A stretch of DNA of 64,000 bases from Chloranthus sessilifolius (GCA_021018995.1 CM037585.1:68760646-68824645), one strand, 5' to 3'. Shown: positions 12,212 to 23,782, counted from the stretch's first letter. Numbers and translations: made by a program. Notes: generated by a model from the letters alone, not told the origin.

Positions 12212-12389
12212 GCAGTCAGCTCTGTGATAATTAGGGTTAGGAAAACCCTAATTTATCAATGCTAATGTGGCCTATTTCTGTTCCTTAAATGCCTCGGGGA
12301 GTGTGCACAGAGATTGGCGCATTGGAGTGCGTGCCCTAGTTGTTGGAAGTTCCTAGATTACCCCTACAGAAGTGGGGAGAAGCTAAGAG

Positions 12390-12925
12390 CCCGAGCCTCG
12401 CTAGGTAGAAGGGCTTTCAGGTCTTATCACGTGATAGAATTGGCATCGCGGGGTTGATTTGACTTGAAGCTCTTGCAGTCACGAGATTGATACTTTGGTC
12501 ATCGCGGGAATGCTCTGGTTGTCGTGGGATTGCTCTTTTCATTTGAATGACGCGGGAATTACGCGCGCGGCTTGTTCCTTGATGGATCCCATGGCGATCC
12601 TCGCGAAGAAACAATGTGCATGGGCTTTTGGATCGCGCGAACAGTTCCTTGAAAGTTTGTATCCTGCGGCCACTGCGCGTATGAATGCCTGGAGCTCTCT
12701 CTCCTCAGTGAATCGCGTGAAGATTAAGGGCTCCTCTTTTGAGCTGTGCGAGACTGCGCGAGTACATCGCGAGCGCTTATGACTGAGCCTCGCGAGAACT
12801 GCACGAAGTATGCTTTTTACTCCCTTCTGTCATCAATCTATGCGAGAACGATGCGACCAGTTGGTGTGCTGCCTTCAGAAGCCCGCGATAACTACGCGAA
12901 GCATTCTTTCTGGTTTAATTGAGCC
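12390..12925. repeat. CGCG/CGCGAG word cluster in the B 3' LTR
   Basis: Dense CpG words such as TCGCGAGCGC, CCTCGCGAG, GCGCGCGG, CATCGCGGG and CTGCGCGAGG in sequence that is otherwise CpG-poor. Mirrored in the 5' LTR (about 27750-28310), where several words have decayed to TG or CA forms. Confidence 0.65.
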
Positions 12926-13188
12926 CTACAACATCTGCGCGAGGCTCACTTCTTAACTTGTTTCTGCTTTGCTGTGCCTAAGCTGTAGCCAATTCTATCA
13001 GGGTCTAACTTTCTTTCTCCTGAGGCGCTTCTAGGGCAAAAAGGTAAGCTTCTTGGCATGGTTAGGGCCTTATTTACAGCTGCTGCTTATTACCTACAGG
13101 ATAGACTTAAAACATATTTATTAAATGATTAAGGGTCTAACAGAGATTAAGTTAAGGGGTGAAAAGTGATACTTTTCAGGTCTTAACA

Positions 13189-13200
13189 CACCCCCAAACC
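13189..13200 (-). other. Polypurine tract of B
   Basis: Minus strand GGTTTGGGGGTG directly before the 3' LTR start TGTTAAGA. Confidence 0.8.
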
Positions 13201-13240
13201 TAATCTTTGCTAGTCCCTTAGCAAAGTTGTAACTAATTAA

Positions 13241-13366
13241 ATGCCACTTTCGTAGGGATCACGGGTATATTTAGCATATGTACCAAGCCTTTTAAACCCC
13301 TAAGTGATCCCTAGTAGAGGAGTGAAGTCTCCTGAGGGTTTTCAGTGAAGACACCCACAAACTTCA
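13241..13366 (-). other. Noncoding block shared with element C
   Basis: Bases around TGCCACTTTCGTAGGGA, ACCAAGCCTTT, GTGATCCCTAGT, GGAGT and AGTCTCCTGA are nearly identical to C at 53084-53166 and 55334-55378, where solo LTR F splits the block. No open reading frame explains the conservation. It lies about 50 bases inside the polypurine tract in both elements. Confidence 0.7.
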
Positions 13367-15042
13367 CCATTAGAATAATTAAGTATAGTGTAGTTAATGA
13401 CAACACAAATTTCAATGTACAAAGCTTCATTCCATACCCATTTTTTAACATTTAAAGGGAACTGCAGCAGTAATGTAGGCCATTCAAAACTCAAAATTTA
13501 GCAAGTGTTTGCATCACCACCATTCATTTTACATTAGAAATTCAATGTGTAAAAATCAGTACCCAACTTACCTTAAATTCAAGATTCAGGTTGGATACAA
13601 CCCCAATGAGGTTTAAATTCAGACCCAATTCTTACCAGGGCTATCTCTCAACATTGACAATCTGAGGGTGTTCACATTCAAAATAGCTCAAGAGCAGTTA
13701 CAGACCCCAAATGGGCCTGCAAGCATGAGCATAGGCAAAGCTTCTAATTTCTGACATCCTCATGACTTTTCACCATAGATTGGACAGCTCCTCATCTCCA
13801 CATGACAACTCATTTCACTTTGGATTTATAAGGTCTTTTTGAATGGGTTGTAATGTGGCTTATGGGTGAGGGATGTAAAGAATCAAGGGGTAAAAAGGGA
13901 ATCAAAATTAAGAAATCAGCAAGGTAAGGAGTGATTCATGACTTCACAACCTTCATTTAAGCAAAACTTTATCTTGATATATTCTAAAATCAAAGTGGCC
14001 AGCTTCTCCTCTTCTTTTTAATTTTCAGATGATGTTCTTCTCTAGACTTCTCTTTCTTTTTCTCTTTTTATTTTTGTTCAATCTTTTTTATGATTTTTTA
14101 TGATGAACTGCCACACAAATACCATTGATACATTGCTGTTCATAAGTTACTTTTCTTCACCTTCCACAGAATGTTGGACCATTCTCACTATCTTTAACTC
14201 CTTCTCCTTTACCTTCTGAATTCTTAGAGTGAGGGTGAGGTTGAATCAGGTCATGAGGTTAAGGTGCAAGTGCTCTGGTGTTTGTCAAAGAAAAGTAGGA
14301 TTTTTGTAAGGCTCAACTAGTGTATGCAAAAGGGTAGATTTTAAAAGGTTGGATTTTCAGGCTCAAACTATCCAAATGAAGGCCTTGGATCATTTCCTTA
14401 GTATCATGAGTGTTGTCAATCAGTTTTGATTTGGAGGTGCCCAACTTCTAGTGAAAAAGTCTTGATTCAATCAGTCCTCAAAGCAAACATAATGCCAAAA
14501 ACACTCTTTAAAAGAAAATGATGGGCCCAAATCTCACTAGGTATGGCCCTCAAATTAACCCATGGGGTGTAGTTTCACCTGTTTCTCTCCTCTTAGGTTC
14601 ACTGAGTACTAGCTGAAATTTTTTTTGATGTTAGCTTCATGGTGGTGTCAAGATTTTAATATTTTCAGTTTCGAAAAGTCTACAAAAATATTTTAATTTT
14701 TTTTTACAAATTTCCTCATTGTATCAAGTTAGGTGGAAATTGACTTTATTCATCTTAGTTACACCATCATTACTGCACTAAAGTTAACTATTCTATTGGC
14801 AGACCTACCCTGCCACACCCCAAAACCATGAGGAGCAGTGTCCTCACTGGTTCAAAATGTGTGATGTGCAGGAAGCATAAAACCTAAAAATTAATCAAAC
14901 AGAAACTATAAAAGAGAAAAAGAACACACAAAAATGAATGAGGCTTTACGCACACATATAAGCAAAATAATGACAGATTTTATTATAGAGGCAGAAGCAA
15001 ACATAGTACAAAAAGATAAAAAATTGAAAACCTAAGAACAAT
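13367..15042. other. Noncoding 3' region of B with a second polypurine-like block
   Basis: No gene seen. Bases about 14804-14850 hold CCACACCCCAAAACCATGAGGA and GTGTCCTCACTG, matching the sequence at the true polypurine tract of A2 (6841-6895) and an internal block in C (56867-56912). The remainder is AT-rich with T-rich runs near 14040-14100 and 14690. Confidence 0.5.
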
Positions 15043-15151
15043 CTAAGCAAAGCTTCTTGTCAGACAAAATGTTTCTTCCTCCTGGCTCAGTGATATGCGC
15101 AGCCTCTTATGGAAGAGGAACTGTAAGCCGGGAGGAGGGGGAAGATGAGAA

Positions 15152-15400
15152 TCATGGAGATGAGTATTGAGCAGGTTGTGGGGGGTTTGAAGAAGATGGT
15201 GGGGGAGATGCAGGTGGTTTGATTTTTTGCTTCTTCTTCTCTCTCTTCTCCTTTTTCTTCTCCTCCTTTGACAGAATTCGCTGGACTTCTTCATACTCAT
15301 CCCAAAGAAATTGTAATGGGTCCGACTGCTTAGGCAGTGGGGGGTCCAACCACATAGGGTAGAATTTGTTTGGAAACTCAGTGGGTTTGTTGTTCGCCAT
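15152..15400 (-). CDS. Short accessory ORF of B (82 residues, Lys-rich then Pro-rich)
   Basis: I do not recognise this protein. The ATG at 15400 lies in the good context GCCATGGC, 68 bases after a canonical minus-strand TATAAATA. The first 45 residues are mixed and probably helical (MANNKPTEFPNKFYPMWLDP start, FLWDEYEEVQRILSKEE), followed by a run of Lys/Glu (KKKEKREKKKQK) and a Pro/Ser-rich end. A longer upstream in-frame extension to 15574 exists, but the TATA box favours 15400. It lies between ORF2 and the polypurine tract. Element C has a 70-residue ORF in the same place with the same promoter spacing and a proline-rich end. The role is unknown; a regulatory or nucleic-acid-binding function is only a guess. 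Confidence 0.55.
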   Translation of the reverse strand: MANNKPTEFPNKFYPMWLDPPLPKQSDPLQFLWDEYEEVQRILSKEEKKKEKREKKKQKIKPPASPPPSSSNPPQPAQYSSP

Positions 15401-15467
15401 GGTTATGGGTAGGGCTGGATTGCGAAGGTTAGAGGAGAAAGGATGAGATGAAGACGAACTAACTGCG

Positions 15468-15475
15468 TATTTATA
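15468..15475 (-). promoter_or_regulatory. TATA box of the B short ORF
   Basis: Minus strand TATAAATA, 68 bases before the ATG. On that strand it is preceded (about 15620-15750) by CpG words (GCGCCACC, CACGAGGATCCCCGCGCG, GCTCGCGAAG) like those of the B LTR. Confidence 0.6.
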
Positions 15476-16067
15476 ATACTTGGATGATGGAATATGAATC
15501 AACATATTAAAGTTTTGTCCCGTTCCAAGCATGGCAATAAATTGTGATTTCTCGGGGAGTGATAAATCGTGCAACTGAATATGGGAAAAGAGAGCTCACA
15601 CTAAATGATGGTCTTATTTTAGCCTTGGTAATTAAGGTGATCCCGTGTATCGCGCGGGGATCCTCGTGAAGAACAATATCTTGGGGTTGCAAGGTGGCGC
15701 ACACTAGGATATGGGGAATACTGCTTTGCTGGCTCTCATGACTTCGCGAGCAAATGATAAAACACTTTGATGCACACTGAGTCTAAAGAGCGGCAGTGCT
15801 AGTACTTTGCTCAAAATTCATCTCCCATGTGATGGACAAAGGTGAATAATATTAAGACTAATTAAAAAAATAAAAAATAAATAAACAAGCACACAAAACA
15901 GATATGGCACATAAATCAATATAAAAAAAAAAGAAAAATTCTATTAACTGAGAAGATATGTACAACTGTAATTACAATGAGAAGATAAGAAGGGAAAGGA
16001 AAGAAGAGCCTAAGTACAATCTATTCTAAGAGGAGGAGGAATCAGAATCTGAATTTGTAAACCAGTC
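15476..16067. promoter_or_regulatory. Spacer between B ORF2 and the short ORF
   Basis: Noncoding. It contains the CpG-word cluster at about 15620-15750 and AT-rich filler at 15850-15990. No ORF is supported. Confidence 0.5.
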
Positions 16068-19000
16068 CTAACCCATCTGTTTGGCATGTTTCCTCATTTC
16101 AGCTTTGCTCTCAGAACTGAGCTTGGACTTGGTTCTATCTGAGGGAGTTTTGATCTTTTTCTTCCTGGGGTTCTTCTCAGTTGGGCTCTTTTTCTTCTGC
16201 TGCCTTGGTTGCTTTGGCTGTGGGGGTTTATTAGTAGGAGGGATCATAGGAGATTTTCCTTTGTCTTCCTCAGTGGGGGCTACTGGGGACTTTCCTTTTG
16301 CTTTGGGCTCAGGCTGGCCAAGGGGTTTTGCCTCCTCAGACTGGGCAGCTGGCTCTTTACCAATTTTTATAGAGGCTGTTGTGTAAGCAGTCCTCTTAGC
16401 AGTAAATTTCCTCTATTTAGGATAAGATTGCTCAGTTGGAGGTGCAACAGGGGTTTGGGTAGGTGGGGGCTGCTTAGTAGGAGGTGAGGAAGGAGGGGCA
16501 CCCGGGGCCTTCCCTTTATCTGGTTGGGCAATTGGTTATGCCTCCTCAGACTGGGCAGCTGGGGTTGGGGTAGCTTTAGTCTCGAGTTACGGCATGCAGG
16601 ATAGAGTGGGGTGAAGGCTGTTGCGATTACAGCAACAACCAATGCAGCTTCCAATGAGGCTATCTGGATTTTGGCTTTGAGGAGGTCAATTTCATGGATT
16701 TCCTTTTGGAGTCCGAAGATCTCCTGGGCATTGTTGAGCCTCTTTTTAAAAAGTCTTGCTTTCATCTTTTCTGCAGCAGTGTTGGCTTTCTCCAGCTCCA
16801 GATTCAGATGATGATAAGCAGCTGTAGATTTGGCCTTCTCATAGGCCTCCAAGATGTTGGTCCACCCCAGGGAGATTCCTAGTAGTTGCTTTCTGTGGGC
16901 GTCCTTCATTTCATCAATCTGCTGTAGCAGGAGGGTCTCAATGGACTGTCGAAGTTGGGCCATGCCCCTCAGGACATCCTTCCTAAGGTAGAGATTGTCC
17001 CTCATGGCATGGAGGATGGTGAGGTAGGGAGGGATGTAAAAAAAATATTTGGTTGCATAGGCAGAGAGAAAGTGGAAGGAGCAAACTGTGATTGGTCCTG
17101 GGTGGGGGAAGTGGGGTGAACAGTGGGTAAGTCTAGTTGTTGGGGGAGATGTGAGTTCAGGTCTGCTTTGTCGTTGAATGTTGGAGGGTAGGATAAGAGG
17201 TGGGATGAAGGCATGGGGGAAAGAAAATGGGGTAGGCTCACTAGGAGTAGGGGGTGATGGGGAGGGAAAATGGAAATGGTGAAAGGTATGAAAGAAAATG
17301 GTGGGGTTGGTGGGATAAAAGGGAATGTGGGTGGTGAATGGGGTTGAGAGTTAGGGCTGGAGTCTTGGATGTGAGAGTCAGGGGAAAGGACCAGGGGGGT
17401 TGGAGTGGATTGTGGAGGGATGGGTGGGTTGGTTAATGTCTGTAGGGTGGATTTGATGGATGTGAGTTTAGTCTGCATCTGGTCTTGGGTGTGTGTAGTA
17501 GTGGATAGTTGGGATTGGATGTCTTGGATGAGGGAGAGGATGAGTGTCAGTGTGTATCGGCTGGGAGGTTGAGTTTGTGTAGAAGAGGGAACAAGTTGAA
17601 AAGGTGAGGAAGGGGCATGATGGAAAGTGGAGGGAGGAGGAGATTGAGGTTCTGGTGAGTGATGTGGTGATGTAATTGGAGAGTCTGGGAGGGGGGTGTA
17701 GTGGTTGGGCATTGTGTCAAGGAAACTAGCCATAAAGGCTTGGAATCCTGTGGTTGTGTTAAGGTTTAAGTCTAAGTCTGGGAATGGGGATGTAGTAGGC
17801 ATGGAAGGGGTGGTGTCTTCTTCAATGTGATGTGTGTCAGTGGGGATAAAATGGATTGTGGATGGTGTCTGGGAGATGGTGGGGGTTGTCTCAGTGGTTT
17901 TCCTTTTCTTGTAGGAAATGAGTGGAGGGCTGTCAAGTTTATGTGAAGATGATGGGGGTATTAGGGCTGTGTATTGAGGTAGGGTAGGGGATGGTGAGGA
18001 GCTGACATGGGGGGTGGTGTCCTCCCAGGTACCAATCATAGGTGAAGGGGGTGTGGGGATGGATAATGAAGACAAAGGAGTGTGGAGAGAGATAGAATAG
18101 GGGTAGGAGATGTTGGAGATGTGGTGGCTGCTGCAGTAGTGGTGGTGACAGGCTCTGGAATCTCCTCTGTGGCCTTGTAACAGCTGCCTCTTCAGATTGC
18201 TTGGAAAGGGCCTGAGTCTCAGCCTTCTTTTTCTTCTATGCTTCCATCAAGCTTCTGCTGATTCCCCATTGCCTCTTGGCAAAAGTAGTAGGGGCAAGGA
18301 TGGTAGTCTCCTTAGTTTTTGCTATCTTGTACCCCCCCTTATTAGCAACTTGGTGATGACTCTGGCATTGGGGAGTGTGTGTGGCTTCTTGTTCTACCCC
18401 AATTTCTCCATCAGATCCTTCATTGCTTCGGACATTAACTAGGCGACATGGAAGCCATGGCCCATAGAAAAAGAATAGACAGCATCAGCAATAGGAGCTC
18501 TCCTCTCATGCTGATGGCCTGAGCAATAGATGTTCTTTCTCAGGACCTGGTCAATGAAAAGGAGTCTAGGCTCCAACTTACTTCTTCTGATAGAATCCCC
18601 TGAGGCCTTTAATCCTCTAGTCAAAGCCCTTGCAATTGTATCAATTAAGACACTCAGTGGGGGCCATATCCACAGCTAGGGTCAAATGCGGCTGGGATGC
18701 CCAATACCTCTGCAATCACCTTGGGACTAACTAACATGTCGAAGTCATCAATCAACACCAGGAGTCCTTCCTGTCCATCATTATCCTTGGTGACCCTGAT
18801 GTGCTGGTAAAAGAGTTGCACTAGCCTAGGGTAGGCTAGTGCTGGTAATCCTTTCATCAATGGTGTCAGGCTAGCCTTGCTCATGAATTGAATGGCAGGA
18901 GCAGAGAGAGGCTCCTTCTCAAAGAAGGGCAGGTCGAAAGATGTCTCAGGCTCCAAGGGGATTGAAGCCATGATCTCGGAGGGTGTAGAAAACTCAGGGG

Positions 19001-19130
19001 TTGGATCCTCCACCACCTCAACCACTTCCTTCCTTTTTTTCTGTGCCTTTGAAGATTTGACCTTCTTAGCAGCGGGCTCAACAGGGGCCTTATCCTTGCC
19101 CCTTTTCTTTTGTGCACTCTTAGGGGCCAT
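16068..19130 (-). pseudogene. ORF2 of B: plant transposon protein domain, P/S/T linker, coiled coil, Lys-rich tail
   Basis: The ATG is at 19130 (MAPKSAQKKRGKDK). Residues about 10-50 are strongly basic. The domain runs from about 18960 to 18440, with YPRLVQLFYQHIRV, LLVLIDDFDMLVSP, VLRKNIYCSGHQHERRAP and DAVYSFSMGHG. A Pro/Ser/Thr-rich, likely disordered stretch follows (18075-17005). Next come YLRKDVLRGMAQLRQSIE and a long heptad-like coiled coil (16970-16640), and finally a Lys-rich end (KKKSPTEKNPRKKKIK) stopping at 16068. Frameshifts near 18640, 18100, 17000 and 16370 break it. About 1020 codons in total. There are no membrane helices, which argues against a simple envelope protein. Confidence 0.75.
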
Positions 19131-19440
19131 TCCAAACTCTACCTTTGAATATGAGAAATGGGGACTAAGATTTGAGTGCTTACCCTAAAATTGTAGGGTT
19201 TGGTTCGATCTGTCACATAGGGCACCGCAAGATCTCTAAGCAGAGAGCAATAGATGGGGGTGATGCTAGGAACAAATCTGTAGATTCCTGGTGTGAATGA
19301 TGGGTTGTAGGATCGATGCTGGAGGAGAGAGGGAGAAGAGTGCCGGAAGCTAGGGATTCACTTGATGAAGAAGGAAGCGAGAGTACTAGAAAGGGAGACA
19401 AGCGCGGGGTTAAAATACTTGTCTCTAAGCTTGGCGTGCT
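19131..19440 (-). promoter_or_regulatory. Putative 5' leader of B ORF2
   Basis: Pyrimidine-rich leader on the minus strand (TCTCCCTTTCTAGTACTCTCG, TTCTCCCTCTCTCC). A possible leader intron with GGTAAGCAC donor near 19188 and AAAGGTAG acceptor near 19141 would lie just before the ATG. A weak TATA-like GTATTTTAA sits near 19412. This is inferred from composition only. Confidence 0.35.
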
Positions 19441-19835
19441 GTGGAATATTTGGTCACGGGATTGGAAGTGAAACCTAGCGAAGTTGCTATTCAACTTGGA
19501 TTGTGCAACAATCTCCCAGGTTCACCTTGGACCGCGCGACAACATGTGAAGAATTCCATGTGAAATGCGCGAGAGGCTCTCAGGCCTCCTTTCGGATTGC
19601 GTGAAAGGCTCTGAGGTTCACTTTGAATCTCGCAACAGCTAATGAAGTATTCCTTTTGAATTGCGTGAGAGTCTCCCAGGCTTCCTGCTGAACCTCGCGA
19701 CAACTAGTGAAATGCTCTATTTAGATCGCGCGAGAGGTTCCCAGGTTTACTTCAATCTCACGATAGCTATTGAATGGTTCTATGTGAACTGCGCGAGAGT
19801 CTCTCATGCCTCCTTTTTAACCTAGCAACAACAAA
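19441..19835. repeat. Tandem CGCG-rich repeats upstream of B ORF2
   Basis: About five imperfect units, 60-90 bases apart, each with a GCGCGAGAG/GCGTGAGAG half and an AACCTCGCGACAAC/AATCTCGCAACAGC half (anchors near 19532, 19624, 19694, 19755 and 19820), separated by CCCAGG(T/C)TT-like text. The CpG words match those in the B LTR. Confidence 0.7.
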
Positions 19836-20171
19836 GTAGTAAACATAGAGCATGTGCTCTCTGTTCTACCATTTCCATTTGTGCTGTGGTTGGATCCTAG
19901 GCATGACTCTCACCACCAGGGGTACTCCCAGACACATTAAGATTAACCATTAAAGCATAGACAACAAAAATCACCATCCAACATTGTGCATTCAAGCAAA
20001 AACAATCAATCTAAGAGCAGTAATCATCAAACCAAGCATAAAAAATTCAAACCAGATAGGTCCAGATTCAAGTGGGGCCACTAAAATTTCCTTGAGAATT
20101 TGAACAAAAGGAAGTAAGACAAATCTAACAAAACCAAAGTACATATGATACAATATTGACACACCTGTGGA

Positions 20172-21275
20172 TCAGTTTAATGAAGGATCCCCTTGAAAGT
20201 GAATGGTGTCCATGGGTTCAGCAGGTTTTTCAAAATAAGGCTTAAGCCTCTGACCATTCACCTTCAAGGTTTTCCCAGACTTGGGATCCTTGATTTCCAC
20301 AGCACCAGATGGGGAAACACTCATGACAATGTAGGGACCTTCCCATCTGGATTTTAGTTTGCCAGGAAAAAATTTTAGTTTGGAGTTAAACAACCAAACT
20401 TTGTCACCAGCTATGAAGCTCTTTCTCTATAGACCCTTGTCAAAGAAAGCCTTGGACCTTTCCATGTAGATCCGGGCATTGGCATATGCATCCATCCTCA
20501 GCTCATCCAATTCTGACAGCTGCAGTAACCTGTGATGACCAGCAAAAGTTAGGTCTAGATTTAAATGTTTAATGGCCCAATAGGCCCTGTGTTCTAACTC
20601 TACTGGGAGATGGCAAGCCTTGCCATAAACCAGTCTGAAAGGGGACATCCCAATGGGAGTCTTATAGGCAGTCCTATAAGCCCACAGTGCATCATTAAGC
20701 TTTTCAGCCCAGTCCTTCCTGTCAGTCCTCACAGTCTTCTCAAGGATGTGCTTGATCTCCCTATTAGAAATTTCAACTTGCCCACTAGTTTGTGGGTGGT
20801 AGGGAGTAGCAATCCTATGGGTGACAACATATTTCTTGAACAAACTCTCGAAATTTCTGTTATAGAAATGGCTACCCCCATCACTGATAATGGCTATGGG
20901 GGTGCCAAATCTTGAGAAGATATTATGCTTTATAAACTTGAGGACAACCTAATTATCATTAGTTCTTATGGTAATGGCTTCTACCTATTTTGAAACATAA
21001 TCCACTGCCACTAAGATGAAATGCTAACCATTTGAAGGAGGAAAGGGGCCCATGAAGTCAATACCCCAGACATCAAACAGTTCCACAACAAGGATGAGTT
21101 GCAAAGGCATTGAGTTTCTTTTGGACAGCCCTCCTAATTTTTGACATCTTTCACAGGTCCTGCAGTGTGTATTGGCATCTCTGAATAAAGAAGGCCAATA
21201 GAACCCACACTGCAAGATTTTGTCAGCTATTTTTCTTCCACTAAAGTGGCCTCCACAGGCATTTTCATGGCACAT
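20172..21275 (-). pseudogene. Integrase of B
   Basis: Inserts element cDNA into host DNA. An H/C zinc-binding region (CRTCERCQKLGG) is followed by the first catalytic Asp in [10 protein letters not shown], the second in IISDGGSHF (about 20880) and the Glu in [17 protein letters not shown]. The carboxy end has a GPY-type motif (SRWEGPYIV) and stops at 20172 with no chromodomain, as expected for Athila. It is in the same frame as RT. Stops fall after SNG, VSK and NDN (between about 20950 and 21030) and after FFDKGL (about 20427). Confidence 0.85.
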
Positions 21276-21314
21276 GGTCAGAATACTGGGGACATCACTT
21301 TCTGGAACATATTT

Positions 21315-22883
21315 TCAGATGATTTGGTCTACGCAATACTTGTATAAGCAAGGTTCCTCCCAGAAAAAGAATTTAACCTGTGAAAAAAATAGGTCTTTGT
21401 CCATTTTGGTCCAATGGGCAGGAATCTTGCCTATAACTAGATAATTGATAATGTGTGCATACCAAGGAACTAAGGATTGGATGGCAAACAATTGCTCATC
21501 CAGGAAGACATCATTTGTAGGATCATCAATACATTTCTCTAACACAATTTTGGATAAGTGGGCAGCCACCATATTTTCTACACCCTTTTTGTCCTTGATT
21601 TCAATGTCAAACTCCTGCAATAGGAGTATCCATCTAATCAGCCTGGGCTTAGCATCCTTCTTGGACAGTAGGTACTTCAATGCTGAGTGGTCTGTGAAAA
21701 TTATAGTTTTAGACCCAAGTAGGTAAGGTCTAAATTTGTCAACAGCAAAAACCACTGTCAGAAGCTCCTTCTCAGTTGTTGTGTAATTCAGCTGAGCTTC
21801 AGCAAGTGATTTGCTGAGATAAGCAATGACCACTGGCAACTTATCTTTTCTCTGGCCCAAAACAACACCTATTGCCAAGTCGGATGCATCACACATCAAC
21901 TCAAAGGGCAGTGTATAGTCAGGTATTTAGAGTACAAGGGCAGAGGTGAGGCAAATCTTCAAAGTTTCAAAAGCCTTAGGACATTCAGCAGAAAAGTCCA
22001 AGGGCACATCCTGGCAGAGCCGGTGGAACAATGGTTTAGCAATTTTGCTGAAGTCTTTAATAAACCTCCTGTAGAATCCAACATATCCAAGGAAAGATTT
22101 GATTTGTTTGACTATTCTTGGAGGGGACAAATTTACAATGAGGTCAACTTTAGCCTTATCTACCTCAATCCCATCTTTAGAGACTACATGGCCCAACACA
22201 ATACCTTGTGTTACCATGAAGTGGCTCTTTTCCCAACTTAAGATCAAATTGGTCTCCTTACATCTTTGCAAGACCAGGTGGAGGTGTTGCAGACATTGGC
22301 CAAAACTGTCCCCATAAACAGAAAAATCATCCATAAAAATTTCGAAGAATTTATCAATCATATAAGAAAATATGGCATACATACACCTCTGAAAAGTGGC
22401 TGGGGCATTACACAGCCCAAAAGGCATCCTTTGGTAAGCAAAGGTACCAAAAGGACAAGTAAATATAGTTTTCTCTTGATCAAGAGGGTGCACAGGGATC
22501 TGGTTGTCCCCTGAGTACCCATGAAGAAAATAGTAAAAAGTTTTTCTAGCCAACTTATCCAGAATTTGATCAATGAATGGGACAGGGAAGTGGTCTTTTC
22601 TGATCTTAGAGTTGAGCTTTCGATAATCGATGCAAACTCTCCAGCCAGTGGTCTCCCTAGCTGGTCTCAGCTCTCCAAACTCAGTTGTGATAACTGTTAT
22701 GCCAGATTTCTTGGGCACCACTTGGATAGGTGCCACCCATTCAGAATCAGAAATAGGGTAGATTACCCCAGCATCTAGCAATTTGATTATTTCTTTGAGG
22801 ACCACTTCCTGCATGTAAGAATTCAATTTCCTTTGTATTTTCCTAGAGGGTGTTGAGCCCTCCTCTAGATGGATCTTGTGCAT
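21315..22883 (-). pseudogene. Reverse transcriptase and RNase H of B
   Basis: Copies the RNA to DNA and removes the RNA strand. RT blocks are ISDSEWVAPIQVVPKKSG, RVCIDYRKLN, MPFGLCNAPATFQRCM, the catalytic FMDDFSVYG and FLGYVGFYRRFI. RNase H begins at [15 protein letters not shown] and includes TTTEKELL and [11 protein letters not shown]. One stop separates them (LVL then stop then IPDYTLPFE) and another follows DQII, both in frame. YSGDNQI replaces the usual YSGYNQI. Otherwise this is the best-preserved pol in the window. Confidence 0.9.
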
Positions 22884-23366
22884 ACAGATTGATGCATCTA
22901 TCCCTCCTAGATCTGCAATGGTCCAGCCAATTGCCTTTTAATGCTTCCTCAAGACTGTTAGTAATTATTCCTCTTGCTCATTGGTAAGAGAGGAGGAGAT
23001 AATTACAGGAAGTTTTTCATCTTTCTCAAGGAAAGCATATTTCAATATTTTTGGAAGCTTCTTAAGATCCAGATCAGGGGCTTGTTGGATGGATAACAGG
23101 ATTGGTGCTTTGTTGGTTTGAGGAAGAGGTAGCAATGTAGGTTTTCAAATGGAATGCTGCACTAAGCCCACAGAAGACTTCAATGTGGTCATGTCTTCTG
23201 GCATTATAGCTGGGCTTCCTTCCTCTACCATGTTCCAAACTTCAGTTAAACTTGTGATAATGTTGTCCCACTCCAGCAGAGTGGGCAATTCCTCTTCAAC
23301 AACTTCTTCTAGTACATCCACTGTAAAGCTTTCCTCATTGTCCAGCTGAGTGTACTTTACACTGTT

Positions 23367-23782
23367 TTACACATTAAGCTCAACCTTCATATGTCTGAAA
23401 GTTACCTCCATGATCCCAGACTTACATTGAATGCATGCATTGGCAGTGGCCAAGAATGATCTGCCCAAAATAACAGGTATCGGGGATGTACTCTTGTTAC
23501 AGCCCATGTCCAAAACAAGGAAGTCTGCAGGGTAAAAGAACTTGTCCACCCCACTAAGACATCCTCTACCACTCCCATGGGTCTCCTTTCAGACCTGTCA
23601 GCTATTAACAGCACAATGGAGGTGGGTTTTAGCTCTCCCAAACCTAGCTGCTGATACACACTGTATGGTAGCAGGTTAACACTGGCTCCAAGGTCTAGAA
23701 GGGCTCTTCCAATTGTGTGGTCTCCAATTATGCAGGGAATAGTGGGTATCCCTGGGTCTTGCAACTTCTCTGGCATTGTCAT
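23367..23782 (-). pseudogene. Aspartic protease of B
   Basis: Processes Gag-Pol. PCIIGDHTIGRALLDLGASVNLLPY-type sequence holds the D-L-G-A active-site motif, followed by LADRSERRP-like text and VILGRSFLATANACI. A frameshift near 23540 separates the two halves; the second half is in the frame of RT. Confidence 0.85.

Larger units (their letters stand above)
10738..13188 (-). repeat. 3' LTR of element B
   Basis: 2451 bases, TGTTGGGC...TCTTAACA. A minus-strand TATA box lies at 12204-12211. On that strand it is preceded by more than a dozen CGCG-containing words between about 12400 and 12920 (GCGCGCGG, ATCGCGCGAAC, CTGCGCGAG, CTCGCGAGAAC). Confidence 0.95.

Noticed and set aside
15043..15300. 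85-residue Arg-rich minus-strand ORF
   Set aside because: Alternative frame of the Lys-rich part of the B short ORF, without its own promoter or start context.
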